Shown here piece by piece: positions 53,467 to 63,431 of a DNA stretch of 64,000 bases. The first letter of the stretch is position 1, and the number at the start of each line of letters is the position of its first letter. This stretch comes from Candidatus Aalborgicola bjergmarkensis (GTDB lineage Bacteria; Pseudomonadota; Gammaproteobacteria; Burkholderiales; Burkholderiaceae_C): positions 186,001 to 250,000 of the forward strand of contig JADJFE010000031.1 in NCBI GenBank assembly GCA_016708725.1. Direction: 5' to 3'. The notes under the pieces are model-generated. The model was not told the origin of the DNA, searched no databases, and was given only the letters and a program-made list of their open reading frames with translations. The position numbers and the translations under genes are program-made.

Positions 53467-53859
53467 TCACACTGACAACATCGGTATGTTCAGAGCGTCC
53501 AGCCAGTCTTCAATCCGCTGAGCTTCCTTCAGTTGCAACTCGGTGACGTAAACACCTGCCGTGAAGCCAATTCGATTCAGCCTTTCTGCTCCAGGATATC
53601 TGGCCTGCCCCCCCACGCTGATCAAGACCTTTGCATCACAGAGGGTCAGAACACCAATATCCATTCTGGCCTCAGCGAGTGGCAGTACTCCTCGATAACC
53701 AAGCGCAGCCAAAATACGTTCTAGGTCAGCATCGTCAATGAATGAGGCTTGCGCATACAAAAGGTCAAAGTCGCCACCGAATCCACCGGCTGGAGGAGAA
53801 TACTGGAAGTAACGGAGCATCTTTCTAGCCAGCAAAGCAAGATGTCGGGAGCTTGTCAT
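53467..53859 (-). CDS. Hypothetical protein
   Basis: 130 residues from ATG 53859; an open frame continues upstream to 54000 but is poorly protein-like. The sequence HLALLARKMLRYFQY, FDLLYAQASFIDDADLERIL, and the end EAQRIEDWLDALNIPML gives no family I know. The 3' end touches the IS remnant, so it may be truncated. Confidence 0.4.
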   Translation of the reverse strand: MTSSRHLALLARKMLRYFQYSPPAGGFGGDFDLLYAQASFIDDADLERILAALGYRGVLPLAEARMDIGVLTLCDAKVLISVGGQARYPGAERLNRIGFTAGVYVTELQLKEAQRIEDWLDALNIPMLSV

Positions 53860-53989
53860 GAATGCAATGGTAAATCTTTCGACATCCTGATTTCTCAAGG
53901 CGTGTGCTTCGTGGTTTTCTATTGTGACGGTACGCGAGCAGGGCCTTGACGCCCAAACGCCGCACAGAACACGGCACACTGCCTTGTTG

Positions 53990-56900
53990 CTAAGGCGCAA
54001 TCTTGATCTCCAGCGGTGCTGCCCAACTCTTGTCGGAATCGTTGTAGTACAGGTAGGCTGATGAAGCGGGGCCAGTGTAATTGCCCGGCACGGTGGCCAC
54101 TAGGTCAAGGCCAAGTTTTTTGACCTCTGCAGGTTTCATGTCGCGAAAGTAAAGAATAACTTCGCGTGCCCGAGTTTCAAAAAAAGCAATCTGCCCCTTG
54201 TCGCGTAGTTCCTTTAACTGCCAGTTCTGAAACGTCAAGCCACCGGGAAGCCCCAGGCGCGCCAAGGTCATGGGTTGGCCAGATGTTGTCTTATTCGTCA
54301 CCACTGCATTTAGATGCACGGTCTCACCCATCTTCACATCAGCCTTGGACAAGCTCGCGTCAAGTTTGACCACCGCTGCGTTCGAGGATGCCGGCTGAGT
54401 ACTGCGATATTCCACCGCAAGCGAATAGGGCAAAGGGTTGCCCTCCTTAGAACGCAGGGTGATGCGATGCTGGCCGGTCGTGAGGCGTTCGTCAAAATCT
54501 GCAAACAGGATCGGCTCGCGTTGACCAGATTCATAACGCTGCTCTCGTACCACCACACCATCAATCAACAGCGTCACAGTGCCAGCGCTGGGCGCCACCC
54601 GGATTGCGTTATCAAAGGCAATCATGGCCTTGAGTGCCAAAACCGTTGCCTGTGTAGCACCCCACTGACCAAAACCGCTTCGGTTGGCTTGCAACCAAGC
54701 GATACCCTTGCGTGCAGATTCCAACTGCCCGGGTGCCTTCAACAGTGCCAGCACTGCCAGAGAGGTGGTTTCAATGTGCAGATTACCCCCTCCGCTGCGG
54801 GTGATCGAGTGGTCCGCACGGGTCCAGGCACCATTGCTGTCCTGCATGGCAACCAATTTGCTGGCAGCGGCCAACGCGGCCTTGGAATGTGTCGAACTAC
54901 CTGCCCCACGTTCCAATAGTGTGCCGGCTACCAGGGCCAGTTGGTAGGCATCCGAGGTCGACTCGGCCAGCTTGGAAGACTTGGCAATTTCCATGTCCAG
55001 CCCGGTTTCGCCCGCTGACACCAAGGCCCAGGTGATGTAGGCATCGGTTACCTCGGGCGCGGCGCGGCCAAACGAGTCCAGCGCCTTTGCGTCACGCAAA
55101 TAGCCACCGCTGCCGTCGCGGCGTGACTTGAGCCAAGCCGCAGTACGCGCCAGCATGGCCGTGTCCACCGTACCATAAACGTCTTTCATGTCGGCGAACT
55201 CCAGCAAACCGTAGGCTGTCAAGGCTTCGTGGCCGGGGTCACCACCAAACCATTCGTACCCCTTTTTGGGTGATTCAAACCCTGAAAGTTTTTTGTATCC
55301 ACTGTCGAGCAACTTGTTGGTGCGCTCCAGTAACGCTGGATCGGCCACGTCATGCTGCTTAAGGTACTGCATGATCATCACGTTGGGGTAGTTGGTGGAC
55401 GAGGTCTGCTCAAAGCAGCCATTGGGTTCACGCAGCATCCCTTCCAGGCCAGATACCATGGTCGACAGCGGTGAAGTGTAGACCCGAATGCTGGCCTGCA
55501 CGCTGCCCGGATTGGCTGCACGCAGGTCCAGTTCATGGCTGACTTCGGTCTTGATCTGGCCAGACTTCTCGAACAGTTGCGGAAATCCCAGCGGTGCCAC
55601 AGCAATGCTGCGTAGTACTTCGTCGCGCAAACCGTTCGCCTTGGCCGCGAGCTTGACTTCGGATTGGCCGCGTGTACCCGTCACATCGAGCGCCATAAAG
55701 AAGCTCTTGCGCTGCCCTGCACCTAGTGTGCCACCCTGCCCAGGGTTGCCGCTGGACTTGATCAAAGACCCAAAACTGCTGTCCAGAGCGACATCAAGCG
55801 TGCCATCGCTTTCGTTGGTCAAGGTCACCGGAATAAGAGGTTTGTCCCCGGCAGACACTTCCAATGGCAACTTGGCCGACAGCGAAAACGGCAGTGCCGA
55901 CTTGAACACTGTCTCAGTGTGTCCCGCCGCACCACCACCAACACCTTCAGACAATACGCGAAACGAGGTCACCGCATCGGACAGCACAAATTTCACGTTT
56001 GCCCTACCTCGTACATCAGTCTTGACCGATGGTGCCCAAAATACCGTTTCACGGTAATCGTCGCGTGGCCCGGCGTAGCTGGGGTTGAAAGCAGGTATTG
56101 GAAATACCCGTACTGTTGCCCAAGCTTGTTCCTGGGGCAGAGGAACCTGCATCTTGGCCGCCGCACGGCTAAAGTCTTTGTCCATGACGATCTCGTTGCG
56201 AACCAAGGGATCATCCTGTGCCACATCGGCGGCGATGGCCTTCTTCAATTCAGGCGCGGCAAGCAGTTGCCCCCTTTCCTCAGCCTGGCGCTTGGGTGCA
56301 TCAAACTTTTGGTCGATTCGCTCGTCACGTAAAGGGGGTGGAGCAGCCTGTGGCTTCATGGCTGCCAGGGCGGCGGGTGGGGCTGCTGGCATCGGCGCGG
56401 GGACTGCCATCCTGAGCTGATCAAACATCCTTACTCCCTTGACATCCTCGCCCAAAAAACCGGCGGGTGCCATGCTTACCATCGGTGCCGGTCGCAACAC
56501 CGGCATCCAGTCAAAGCGCCGATAACCGCGCGCACCCATCAACATATCCAGTGCGCGCCCACTCTTGGCTTCACTCAGGTCGGTGTAAAAGTTGGGATCT
56601 TCGATCTTACCGGGCAGTTCAGGCTCCAGCAGCAGTTTGGACAGCAGGTGCCCGCTCTTGTCATCGGCAAACGAAATCACCGTGTCATCCACCACCGACA
56701 GTGCGAGTTCAGCCGGTACCGCATGGCCGCCCGCATCGCGGGTGGTGATGGTCAAGGCCACCTGACCACGCGGTGCGTAGCTCTTTCTGTCTGGCTCTAC
56801 CGTGACCTTTAAACGCGCCCTGCGATTACGAAACACCAGTCGCTCGGCTAAGGGATTGAGGTTCTGGTCGAACACCGTCACTCGCGCCACTCCGGCGGCG

Positions 56901-58345
56901 CACTCCAACGCTGCGTCTTTGGCGCGCAAGTAAACCACGGCAGGGGTGTCCGAATCGACCTCGACAGCAGCGACGTCCAGCAGATTTTCGCGTACTGTGG
57001 CGGCTACCACCACACGCTGTTTTTCGCTGCACTGCACCGCTACGCGCAAGGCCTTTTCCTGCCCATCGAAATCGTCGTAACTACGCAGCACGCACCCCTT
57101 GTCTTCTGACAACGGCAAGGAGTATTTTTCAGTTACGCTGCTGGGGCGGCTAATCTGCGCTTGGTAAGTTCTGCCAGTGGCTGGCGTGAATTCGATGCGA
57201 CCCAGGCCGTTTTTGTAAGTACTGAACTGTGCCACCGTGTTGCCCAGGTCATCCACCAAATGCCCGTCGACATCGGCTGGTTTGCCCAGTGGAGTCTTGG
57301 CCTCGAAGTAAAGCCGCGTGGGTAAACCCGCCACCATCTTGCCGCCTTCGGGAAAGAAAGCCAGCGAGAGTTTCTTCTGCAGAATCGGGATCGACTTGGA
57401 GATCGATTCGGTAATGCCACCGTCTTCGATCAAAAGGGTTAGCAGTCCCTCTCCAGAATTGATCGTTGCGGGTAAGTTGAATTTCACCAAGGTACCCCCA
57501 TCGGCATTGGTTACCGTATTGACCCGTGGCAGTTCGACACCGTCCACGGTAACCACGGCCGTCACGGTTTTGGCACCCAAGGCTTCGCCAGTGGGTCGTT
57601 TGATTTCTACCATGGCACTGACTTGGTCGCCAGCGCCGTAGGCTTTTTTGGTGAATTCGAGTTTCTTCTTCATGCGCGGCGCCTCATAGGCCGACACGAT
57701 CACTGCACGCTCAGCCTTCAGGCCATCGCCCGAAGTCGCGCGCAAGGTGTACTTTCCGCCCTGCACCTCGACCGGTAGCTCAAAATCGTTGCTGGCCGTT
57801 CCTGCCACAACACGCAGTCGCTTCTTCACTACAACGGCACCTTTGGGCGACACCAGTTCTACCGTCATCTGGCCCGAATCGGCACCGATTAGCGCACGGG
57901 TCGTCAGATCCCAGGTTTTGAACCAGATGGTTTCGCCAGGCTTGTAGAGCGACTTATCGACTTGAACGTAGATGCGGCGTCCGACCTGCCCCTCAAAATG
58001 ATTGGCGATCAGCTTGGGTAATTCTTTCCCGCCTGCCAAGTCACTCCTGGGCGAAGGATTTGGAGCCTGCTCGGCTGGGATCGCAGGCAAGTCGACCCGG
58101 CGGGTGGGCGCTCGCTCATCATCCGGCAAAACTGGAAGCGTGGTTCCCATCGTTTCATCAAGTGCCGTGGCAAGGATGTCAGGAGTTTTCAACGGGTGCG
58201 ACAGATCTTGCGGCACCAGTTCGGTGATTGAACCGGATTGGCAAGCACCAAGCAATAGCGCCAATACTAGCATGCTGGGCTGTTTCAGGTTAGTCCATTT
58301 CCGGGATGGAATGGGTCGGGAACTTGCACGATCAGACGATGTCAT
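53990..58345 (-). CDS. Alpha-2-macroglobulin-like lipoprotein with thioester
   Basis: 1451 residues; a start at the ATG at 58273 would place the lipobox LALLLGAC directly after the N-terminus. MG-type domains appear (RIYVQVDKSLYKPGETIWFK), then an Ala/Pro-rich insert at about residues 650-690, the A2M domain (TDVRGRANVKFVLSDAVTSF), and the complement-like alpha/alpha ring with the thioester motif GCFEQ. Bacterial A2Ms are periplasmic protease traps. The usual partner, penicillin-binding protein PbpC, is not adjacent. Confidence 0.85.
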   Translation of the reverse strand: MTSSDRASSRPIPSRKWTNLKQPSMLVLALLLGACQSGSITELVPQDLSHPLKTPDILATALDETMGTTLPVLPDDERAPTRRVDLPAIPAEQAPNPSPRSDLAGGKELPKLIANHFEGQVGRRIYVQVDKSLYKPGETIWFKTWDLTTRALIGADSGQMTVELVSPKGAVVVKKRLRVVAGTASNDFELPVEVQGGKYTLRATSGDGLKAERAVIVSAYEAPRMKKKLEFTKKAYGAGDQVSAMVEIKRPTGEALGAKTVTAVVTVDGVELPRVNTVTNADGGTLVKFNLPATINSGEGLLTLLIEDGGITESISKSIPILQKKLSLAFFPEGGKMVAGLPTRLYFEAKTPLGKPADVDGHLVDDLGNTVAQFSTYKNGLGRIEFTPATGRTYQAQISRPSSVTEKYSLPLSEDKGCVLRSYDDFDGQEKALRVAVQCSEKQRVVVAATVRENLLDVAAVEVDSDTPAVVYLRAKDAALECAAGVARVTVFDQNLNPLAERLVFRNRRARLKVTVEPDRKSYAPRGQVALTITTRDAGGHAVPAELALSVVDDTVISFADDKSGHLLSKLLLEPELPGKIEDPNFYTDLSEAKSGRALDMLMGARGYRRFDWMPVLRPAPMVSMAPAGFLGEDVKGVRMFDQLRMAVPAPMPAAPPAALAAMKPQAAPPPLRDERIDQKFDAPKRQAEERGQLLAAPELKKAIAADVAQDDPLVRNEIVMDKDFSRAAAKMQVPLPQEQAWATVRVFPIPAFNPSYAGPRDDYRETVFWAPSVKTDVRGRANVKFVLSDAVTSFRVLSEGVGGGAAGHTETVFKSALPFSLSAKLPLEVSAGDKPLIPVTLTNESDGTLDVALDSSFGSLIKSSGNPGQGGTLGAGQRKSFFMALDVTGTRGQSEVKLAAKANGLRDEVLRSIAVAPLGFPQLFEKSGQIKTEVSHELDLRAANPGSVQASIRVYTSPLSTMVSGLEGMLREPNGCFEQTSSTNYPNVMIMQYLKQHDVADPALLERTNKLLDSGYKKLSGFESPKKGYEWFGGDPGHEALTAYGLLEFADMKDVYGTVDTAMLARTAAWLKSRRDGSGGYLRDAKALDSFGRAAPEVTDAYITWALVSAGETGLDMEIAKSSKLAESTSDAYQLALVAGTLLERGAGSSTHSKAALAAASKLVAMQDSNGAWTRADHSITRSGGGNLHIETTSLAVLALLKAPGQLESARKGIAWLQANRSGFGQWGATQATVLALKAMIAFDNAIRVAPSAGTVTLLIDGVVVREQRYESGQREPILFADFDERLTTGQHRITLRSKEGNPLPYSLAVEYRSTQPASSNAAVVKLDASLSKADVKMGETVHLNAVVTNKTTSGQPMTLARLGLPGGLTFQNWQLKELRDKGQIAFFETRAREVILYFRDMKPAEVKKLGLDLVATVPGNYTGPASSAYLYYNDSDKSWAAPLEIKIAP

Positions 58346-58514
58346 AGATTTTCTCCTTCAGAAATTACGGTGATATTTGCTTAAACGATGCGTTCATCTA
58401 AGTGGGGTTAACATCCACAAAAAATACTTGAACGTGGAGTAGTGCTGCGGCAATGGTTTCCAGTGTGCAATGTTGTTGAACTTTTGTATTTATCGTTAAG
58501 GCAGGCCAGAGCGC

Positions 58515-58924
58515 ATGGCAGATCCGCTGATTCCCGTTTCTGAGGACGAAATTGAATTCTCTGCGATTCGTGCCTAGGGTGCGGGGGGGCAGAATGTCAA
58601 CAAGGTATCCAGCGCTATTCACCTGCGTTACAGCATTGCAGATGCATCCTTGCCCGCTGCGATCAAAGAGCGGCAACGCTCAATGACCAGCACATCACCA
58701 GTCAGGGCGTGGTGGTAATCAAAGCTCAGACCACACACAGTCAGGAGCAAAATCGGGTGGATGCCATTGCGCGACTGCAGACCCTGATCGATAGCGTCGC
58801 CGTGTCTCAAAAACCACGCAAAACCACCAAACCCACAAAGGGCTCGCAGCGCAGACGGTTGGAGACCAAGGCCACGCGCGGGGACGTTAAAAAGCTGTGC
58901 GGCCGGATATCGGGCACAGACTGA
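58515..58924 (+). pseudogene. arfB: Ribosome-rescue hydrolase ArfB, broken by a nonsense codon and a frameshift
   Basis: ATG 58515 begins ADPLIPVSEDEIEFSAIRA. The next codon is TAG where the family has CAG (Gln), directly before GAGGQNVNK, the catalytic GGQ loop. After IKER the frame shifts (expected LLALNDQHI) and continues DQHITSQGVVVIKAQTTHSQ, ending with the basic tail RRRLETKATRGDVKK. The stop is a base substitution, not a homopolymer slip, so the gene is probably really dead. ArfB normally frees stalled ribosomes lacking a stop codon. Confidence 0.8.
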
Positions 58925-58954
58925 ACACGCCACAACGGCCGAGTTGCGCGAACT

Positions 58955-60846
58955 GTGAGGTACCAGATTTTGTTACGACAGCTTTGCCACGAGATATGCC
59001 TCATGCTCGCGCTGTGCATTAACTCTCTATTCGCTTTCGCTCAAGCCGAACGTAATCCTGCGCATAGCTGGCGACCTCTCGAACCGGACGATTCGGCACG
59101 CGTGATTGTCAAGTTCAAACAGGATTCTGTTCTGATACGCAAACACGCGCTATCGGCAACGGCCGACGCAAGCGAAACACTTGACACCGTAACGGCACGT
59201 GCTAACTCTCTTGGGGCACGCCTGGGAATGAGTCTGAGCGCTGGGCGCGCACTAAACCCGCATGCGCAGGTTCTTCATGCGAACGGTGTCACTGGAGCCG
59301 CGCTTGCAAAACGCCTGGCCGCCGAAGCTGATATCGAATACGCGGTGGTAGACCAACGCCGAACACATTTTGCAGTGCCCAATGACCCTTTGTATGCGAA
59401 AGGCGCCCCGGTCATCGGCAGCACAGGCGGACCCGTCGTCGGCCAATGGTATCTGCGCGCACCGACTCCTGAGGTTGCCGCCAGCATCAACGCCGTTGGT
59501 GCCTGGGGTTTGACAACCGGGGCTTCGAACATCGTTGTTGCGGTGCTCGATACGGGAGTACGCCCTGAACATCCAGAACTTGCCAACCGCTTGTTGCCCG
59601 GCTACGACATGGTAAGTGATTTGCTGGCGGCCAATGACGGCAGTGGTCGCGACGCAAATGCCGCTGACCCAGGTGACTGGGTGACAGCGAGAGAATCCAG
59701 CTCCCGATCGGGTGAGTTCTACCAATGTGGAGCGCAGGACAGTTCATGGCACGGCACCATGACAGCAAGCTTAATCGGTGCCGCGTCTGACAATGGCGTT
59801 GGCATGGCGGGTGTGGCTTGGGGTGTTGGATTGTTGCCGGTGCGCGTGCTCGGCAAATGTGGTGGCTACGATTCCGACATCATCGCTGGCATGCTGTGGG
59901 CGGCTGGCCTATCAGTACCTGGCGTTGCAACCAACCCGACCCCCGCGCGAGTTATCAATATGAGCCTGGGCAGCTTCGGTGCATGTTCCCAGAGTTACCT
60001 TGATGCGATCAAATCGATCGCAGGCATTCAACAAGCTGCGGTAATTGTGGCCTCAGCGGGGAACAGCTCTGGTCAGGCAGTCGGTTCACCAGCCAACTGT
60101 CCTGGCGTCATAGCCGTCGCGGGTTTACGCCACACCGGCACCAAGGTTGGCTTTTCCGATCTTGGGCCGCAGATCAGCATTAGTGCACCCGGTGGCAATT
60201 GCGTCAACTCGGATCCATCGATGTCTTGTCTGTACCCAATTCTTGCCGCAACCAACACGGGCACCACCAAGCCGGTATCATCTTCTTACACTGACGGTTT
60301 CAACTCCAGCGTAGGCACCAGTTTTTCTGCCCCCCTTGTGGCCGGTACTGCAGCTTTGATGTTGTCGGTTCAGCCATCACTGACGCCCACCCAGGTTAAA
60401 ACGGCACTGCAAAGCTCGGCACGCGCGTTTCCGTCCCACAATTCGACCTCTGGTTCTCAGCCCGCTGGGATTGCACAGTGTCATCCACCGGACACGAGCG
60501 ACCAGATGGAGTGCTACTGCACAACAACGACTTGCGGGGCTGGTATGCTCGATGCCGCTGACGCAGTGGCGCTGGTAATGCCCCCGGTTTCGCCATTGCG
60601 CGCGTCTCAGGAGCCGATTGCCTGTTCAACTGGGCGGAACGGACCTATCCACAGTACTTCGCTCCCGCCGGGGTGCCATCGGCAACTTTCGACCCGTACT
60701 ACTACCGCTACTACTCAGTCACCGGTAACTACTTGGCAACTTCGTCTGACAACTACATCTATCTGCTGGGTCCGGTTTCGGCAAACACCATCCTCAAACT
60801 CGCACCGATGTCTACCTATCTCGGTTCGGCGGGGTGTACTCAGTAA
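58955..60846 (+). pseudogene. Secreted subtilisin-like (S8) protease, C-terminal frameshift
   Basis: GTG 58955 gives a signal peptide ending FAFAQA. A propeptide is followed by the triad: Asp in VVAVLDTGVRPEHPE, His in SSWHGTMTASL, Ser in VGTSFSAPLVAG. At about 60578 the frame breaks in a C run; adding one C gives PGFAIARVSGADCLFNWAER and a continuous C-terminal domain (YYYRYYSVTGNYLATSSDN, GSAGCTQ) that is common on burkholderial exported proteins. Without correction the protein ends out of frame at 60886. Probably a sequencing error. Confidence 0.8.
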
Positions 60847-61073
60847 TGAGGGTTGGCCGCAAAGCACATGTCGGTTGGTCAATTGAAAGCAATATAGTGC
60901 AGCTGAGCAGCGGCTTGTGATTACGCTGTATCAGCACTACTATGAACCCCTTTATGAAAACTGGAGACTTCGCATGCAGTCCATTAGACTCTACGTTGCC
61001 GGGCTCTACCCCGACTGGAAACTCGGGGATGCGCTGCTTGATATTAGGCAGCCAACAACGATAGGCTCCTGAA
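60847..61073. other. Intergenic spacer
   Basis: No gene or clear terminator recognised between the protease and the cytochrome b561-like gene. Confidence 0.4.
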
Positions 61074-61767
61074 ATGCGCCGCATCATTGTCTGGGATCTT
61101 CCCACGCGCATTTTCCACTGGGCCTTGTTGTGCCTGGTTCTGGCTGCATTCGTCAGCGCGCGCATAGGCGGCAACGCAATGGACTGGCATGGCCGGTTTG
61201 GCATCGGCAATCCTCGGACTGCTCGCATTCCGGCTAGCTTGGGGAGCGATGGGTTCTACCTATGCGCGCTTTGCGACTTTTGTACGCGGGCCTCAGACAA
61301 TCCGCGCCTATTTGCAAGGCCAATGGCACGGAGTCGGCCACAACCCCTTGGGTGCGCTGTCAGTTCTGGCCATGCTGGCTGTGCTGTTGGCGCAAGGCAT
61401 CACCGGTCTTTTTTCCAACGACGACATTGCATTCAAAGGTCCCTATGCAGCCCTGGTGAGCAGCGATACCATCACTTGGATTAGCGGACTACACGAAACC
61501 AATTTCGCCATCCTGGCGACAGTGGTGGCCCTGCACGTGGCCGCCATTGTTTTCTACGCCCGGGTCAAGAAGGACAACCTGGTCATGCCAATGGTACGTG
61601 GCTACAAAGATGTGGCCCATGACGAACCCACGGCGACCGCCGCAGGATGGCCGGCCTTGGTAGTAGCGATTTTCATAGGTGTGGGTGCAGCCTGGCTGGC
61701 TAGCGGGGTCCTGGCAGGCAAATCAGCCCCTGCGGCTGCTACTTCCACGCAAACACCTTCCTGGTAG
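61074..61767 (+). pseudogene. Cytochrome b561-family membrane protein, one-base insertion
   Basis: MRRIIVWDLPTRIFHWALL carries the first heme-ligand His and is typical of Ni-Fe hydrogenase/cytochrome b561-like subunits. After WHGRFGI the frame changes; dropping one G in ATCGGCAATC restores FGIAILGLLAFRLAWG and continues GSTYARF through further membrane helices (LHVAAIVFYARVKKDNLVM) to 61767. Likely role: di-heme quinone-linked electron transfer to a soluble cytochrome. It converges with the cytochrome c' gene, a frequent pairing. Confidence 0.75.
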
Positions 61768-61786
61768 AACGCGCTGCTTAGTCTGT

Positions 61787-62272
61787 TCAGTGCTTTTCTT
61801 TGGCGCGGAACTTATCATGGCAGCCCTTGCAGGCCTTGCCCGTTTCACCAAACTGGGCCTGAATCGCCTTTTGGTCACCGCCTTCGGCCACCTCTGCCAA
61901 CTTGTTGGCCTGGGTACCAAAGTTCATTGCAATCTTGGTCAACTCTTCTTTGTTGGCGGGATCAAAGAATTCCGGTTTCAGACGGGTTTTGACCTCGCCC
62001 GCTGCCTTATCCGTACCAGGCGCATACAAAGCACCCATACCCGAATTGGCAATGGCCTGCACCACCTTGGCTGCATTCAACACCAATTTCTTGTCAAACT
62101 TGTCAGCAGGTGCCTCCAGTTGCGCTTTGATTTTGTCCATATTCCAATCCATCGTGCGATAGCCGGCTTGGCGGGCAATGATCATTTCCTCGGGCTTGAG
62201 ATGCTGGGCAGAAACTGCTCCCGCGCCAAGAATGGTGGCCAATGCCAATAGGGGAGCTTTTGCAAAATTCAT
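61787..62272 (-). CDS. Cytochrome c'
   Basis: 161 residues from the ATG at 62272, giving the signal MNFAKAPLLALATILGAGAV. The mature protein is a four-helix bundle with heme motif CKGCH at the C-terminus (GETGKACKGCHDKFRAKE), the cytochrome c' arrangement. It is periplasmic and often binds NO. The spacing to the convergent cytochrome b561 gene is 19 bp. Confidence 0.9.
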   Translation of the reverse strand: MNFAKAPLLALATILGAGAVSAQHLKPEEMIIARQAGYRTMDWNMDKIKAQLEAPADKFDKKLVLNAAKVVQAIANSGMGALYAPGTDKAAGEVKTRLKPEFFDPANKEELTKIAMNFGTQANKLAEVAEGGDQKAIQAQFGETGKACKGCHDKFRAKEKH

Positions 62273-62460
62273 TAAGGATGCTCCTGTGTAAAAATCAAAG
62301 AATAGCTCCGGTCGTGGCAATCTACTCATCAACACGACTCGGGTCGCTTATGTCCAGTTTCAGCTATTTCATGCGGCCGCGTAGACCATAAAAAATTTAA
62401 CCCCATTCTGCCAACTCGTTCGTTTAAGTCAGTACCCTCACCTATATCTCTGGAGCTGAC

Positions 62461-63399
62461 ATGAAATCGAAACTTGGACTTCTAGGGCTTTGCGTTTTTC
62501 TGGTTTGTGCTACCCCGCAGGCTCATGCCATTGGACGTATGGCTGATGTCACGTTGCTTGACCGCGACTCCGGTAGCGCCCTGAGAGTTTACTACCACCA
62601 TGGAGAATACTGGGTTGCTGGCAGACCCGGTGCCCGCTACGCCATTAGCGTACGCAACACTATGGGTGAACGCCTGATGGCAGTGACCTCGGTCGACGGC
62701 ATCAATGTTCTTACTGGCGAGACTGCAGCCTGGAGTCAAACCGGTTATGTGTTTTCACCCTACCTACAGTACCAGATCACCGGCTGGCGCAAAAGCAATA
62801 ACGAAGTCGCCGCTTTTGAATTCTCTGCTGCACCCGACTCCTACGCCGAGCGCACCGGACGCCCCACCCAGGTAGGTGTAATTGGCGTGGCGCTGTTTCG
62901 TGAGTACCCGACGCAGCCTGTCATGCAGCCTGAAGTGTCCCGGCGTGGCGACTTTGACAGTGGACTGCCCTCGATACGTGCCAAACGCGAGGTGGGTCCT
63001 GCATCCCCATCTGCAGCACCCGCAGGCCCTGAAAATAGTTCTGGTTCACTCTCAGGCATGGCCGAGCGAGGCAGCTCAGAGACTCTGGAAGATGGACAAC
63101 GAAACAGCGCCCCGTCGATCGCTCGTCAAGGTCTGACCAAAACCATGCCCGCCCCATTGCCCAGCCCCAAGTTAGGCACCGGTCACGGCCAGCGAGAGGA
63201 ATCGGTAGTGGCACAAACCAGTTTTGCGCGTCTGCAATCGACCCCCAACGAAGTCATTCGCATCCGCTATGACAGCCGCGACAACCTAATCGCCAGCGGC
63301 GTGATTCGTGAGCCGGTACGGCGTGCGCCTACGCCAAACCCCTTCCCCGAATCGGACAGCACCTCTTATGTGCCTGATCCGCCGGCCAGGCGCTATTGA
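62461..63399 (+). CDS. Exported hypothetical protein
   Basis: 312 residues. Clear signal peptide (LGLLGLCVFLVCATPQAHA). The first half is a beta-rich domain (VYYHHGEYWVAGRPGARYAI, TGYVFSPYLQYQI); the second half is Pro/Ser-rich and disordered. Proteins like this lie directly upstream of ECF-type sigma factor genes in betaproteobacteria; here the sigma gene starts 33 bp downstream. Function unknown. Confidence 0.65.
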   Translation: MKSKLGLLGLCVFLVCATPQAHAIGRMADVTLLDRDSGSALRVYYHHGEYWVAGRPGARYAISVRNTMGERLMAVTSVDGINVLTGETAAWSQTGYVFSPYLQYQITGWRKSNNEVAAFEFSAAPDSYAERTGRPTQVGVIGVALFREYPTQPVMQPEVSRRGDFDSGLPSIRAKREVGPASPSAAPAGPENSSGSLSGMAERGSSETLEDGQRNSAPSIARQGLTKTMPAPLPSPKLGTGHGQREESVVAQTSFARLQSTPNEVIRIRYDSRDNLIASGVIREPVRRAPTPNPFPESDSTSYVPDPPARRY

Positions 63400-63431
63400 G
63401 GGCAAAGCACCTGCCCTGGATAATACAGAGG

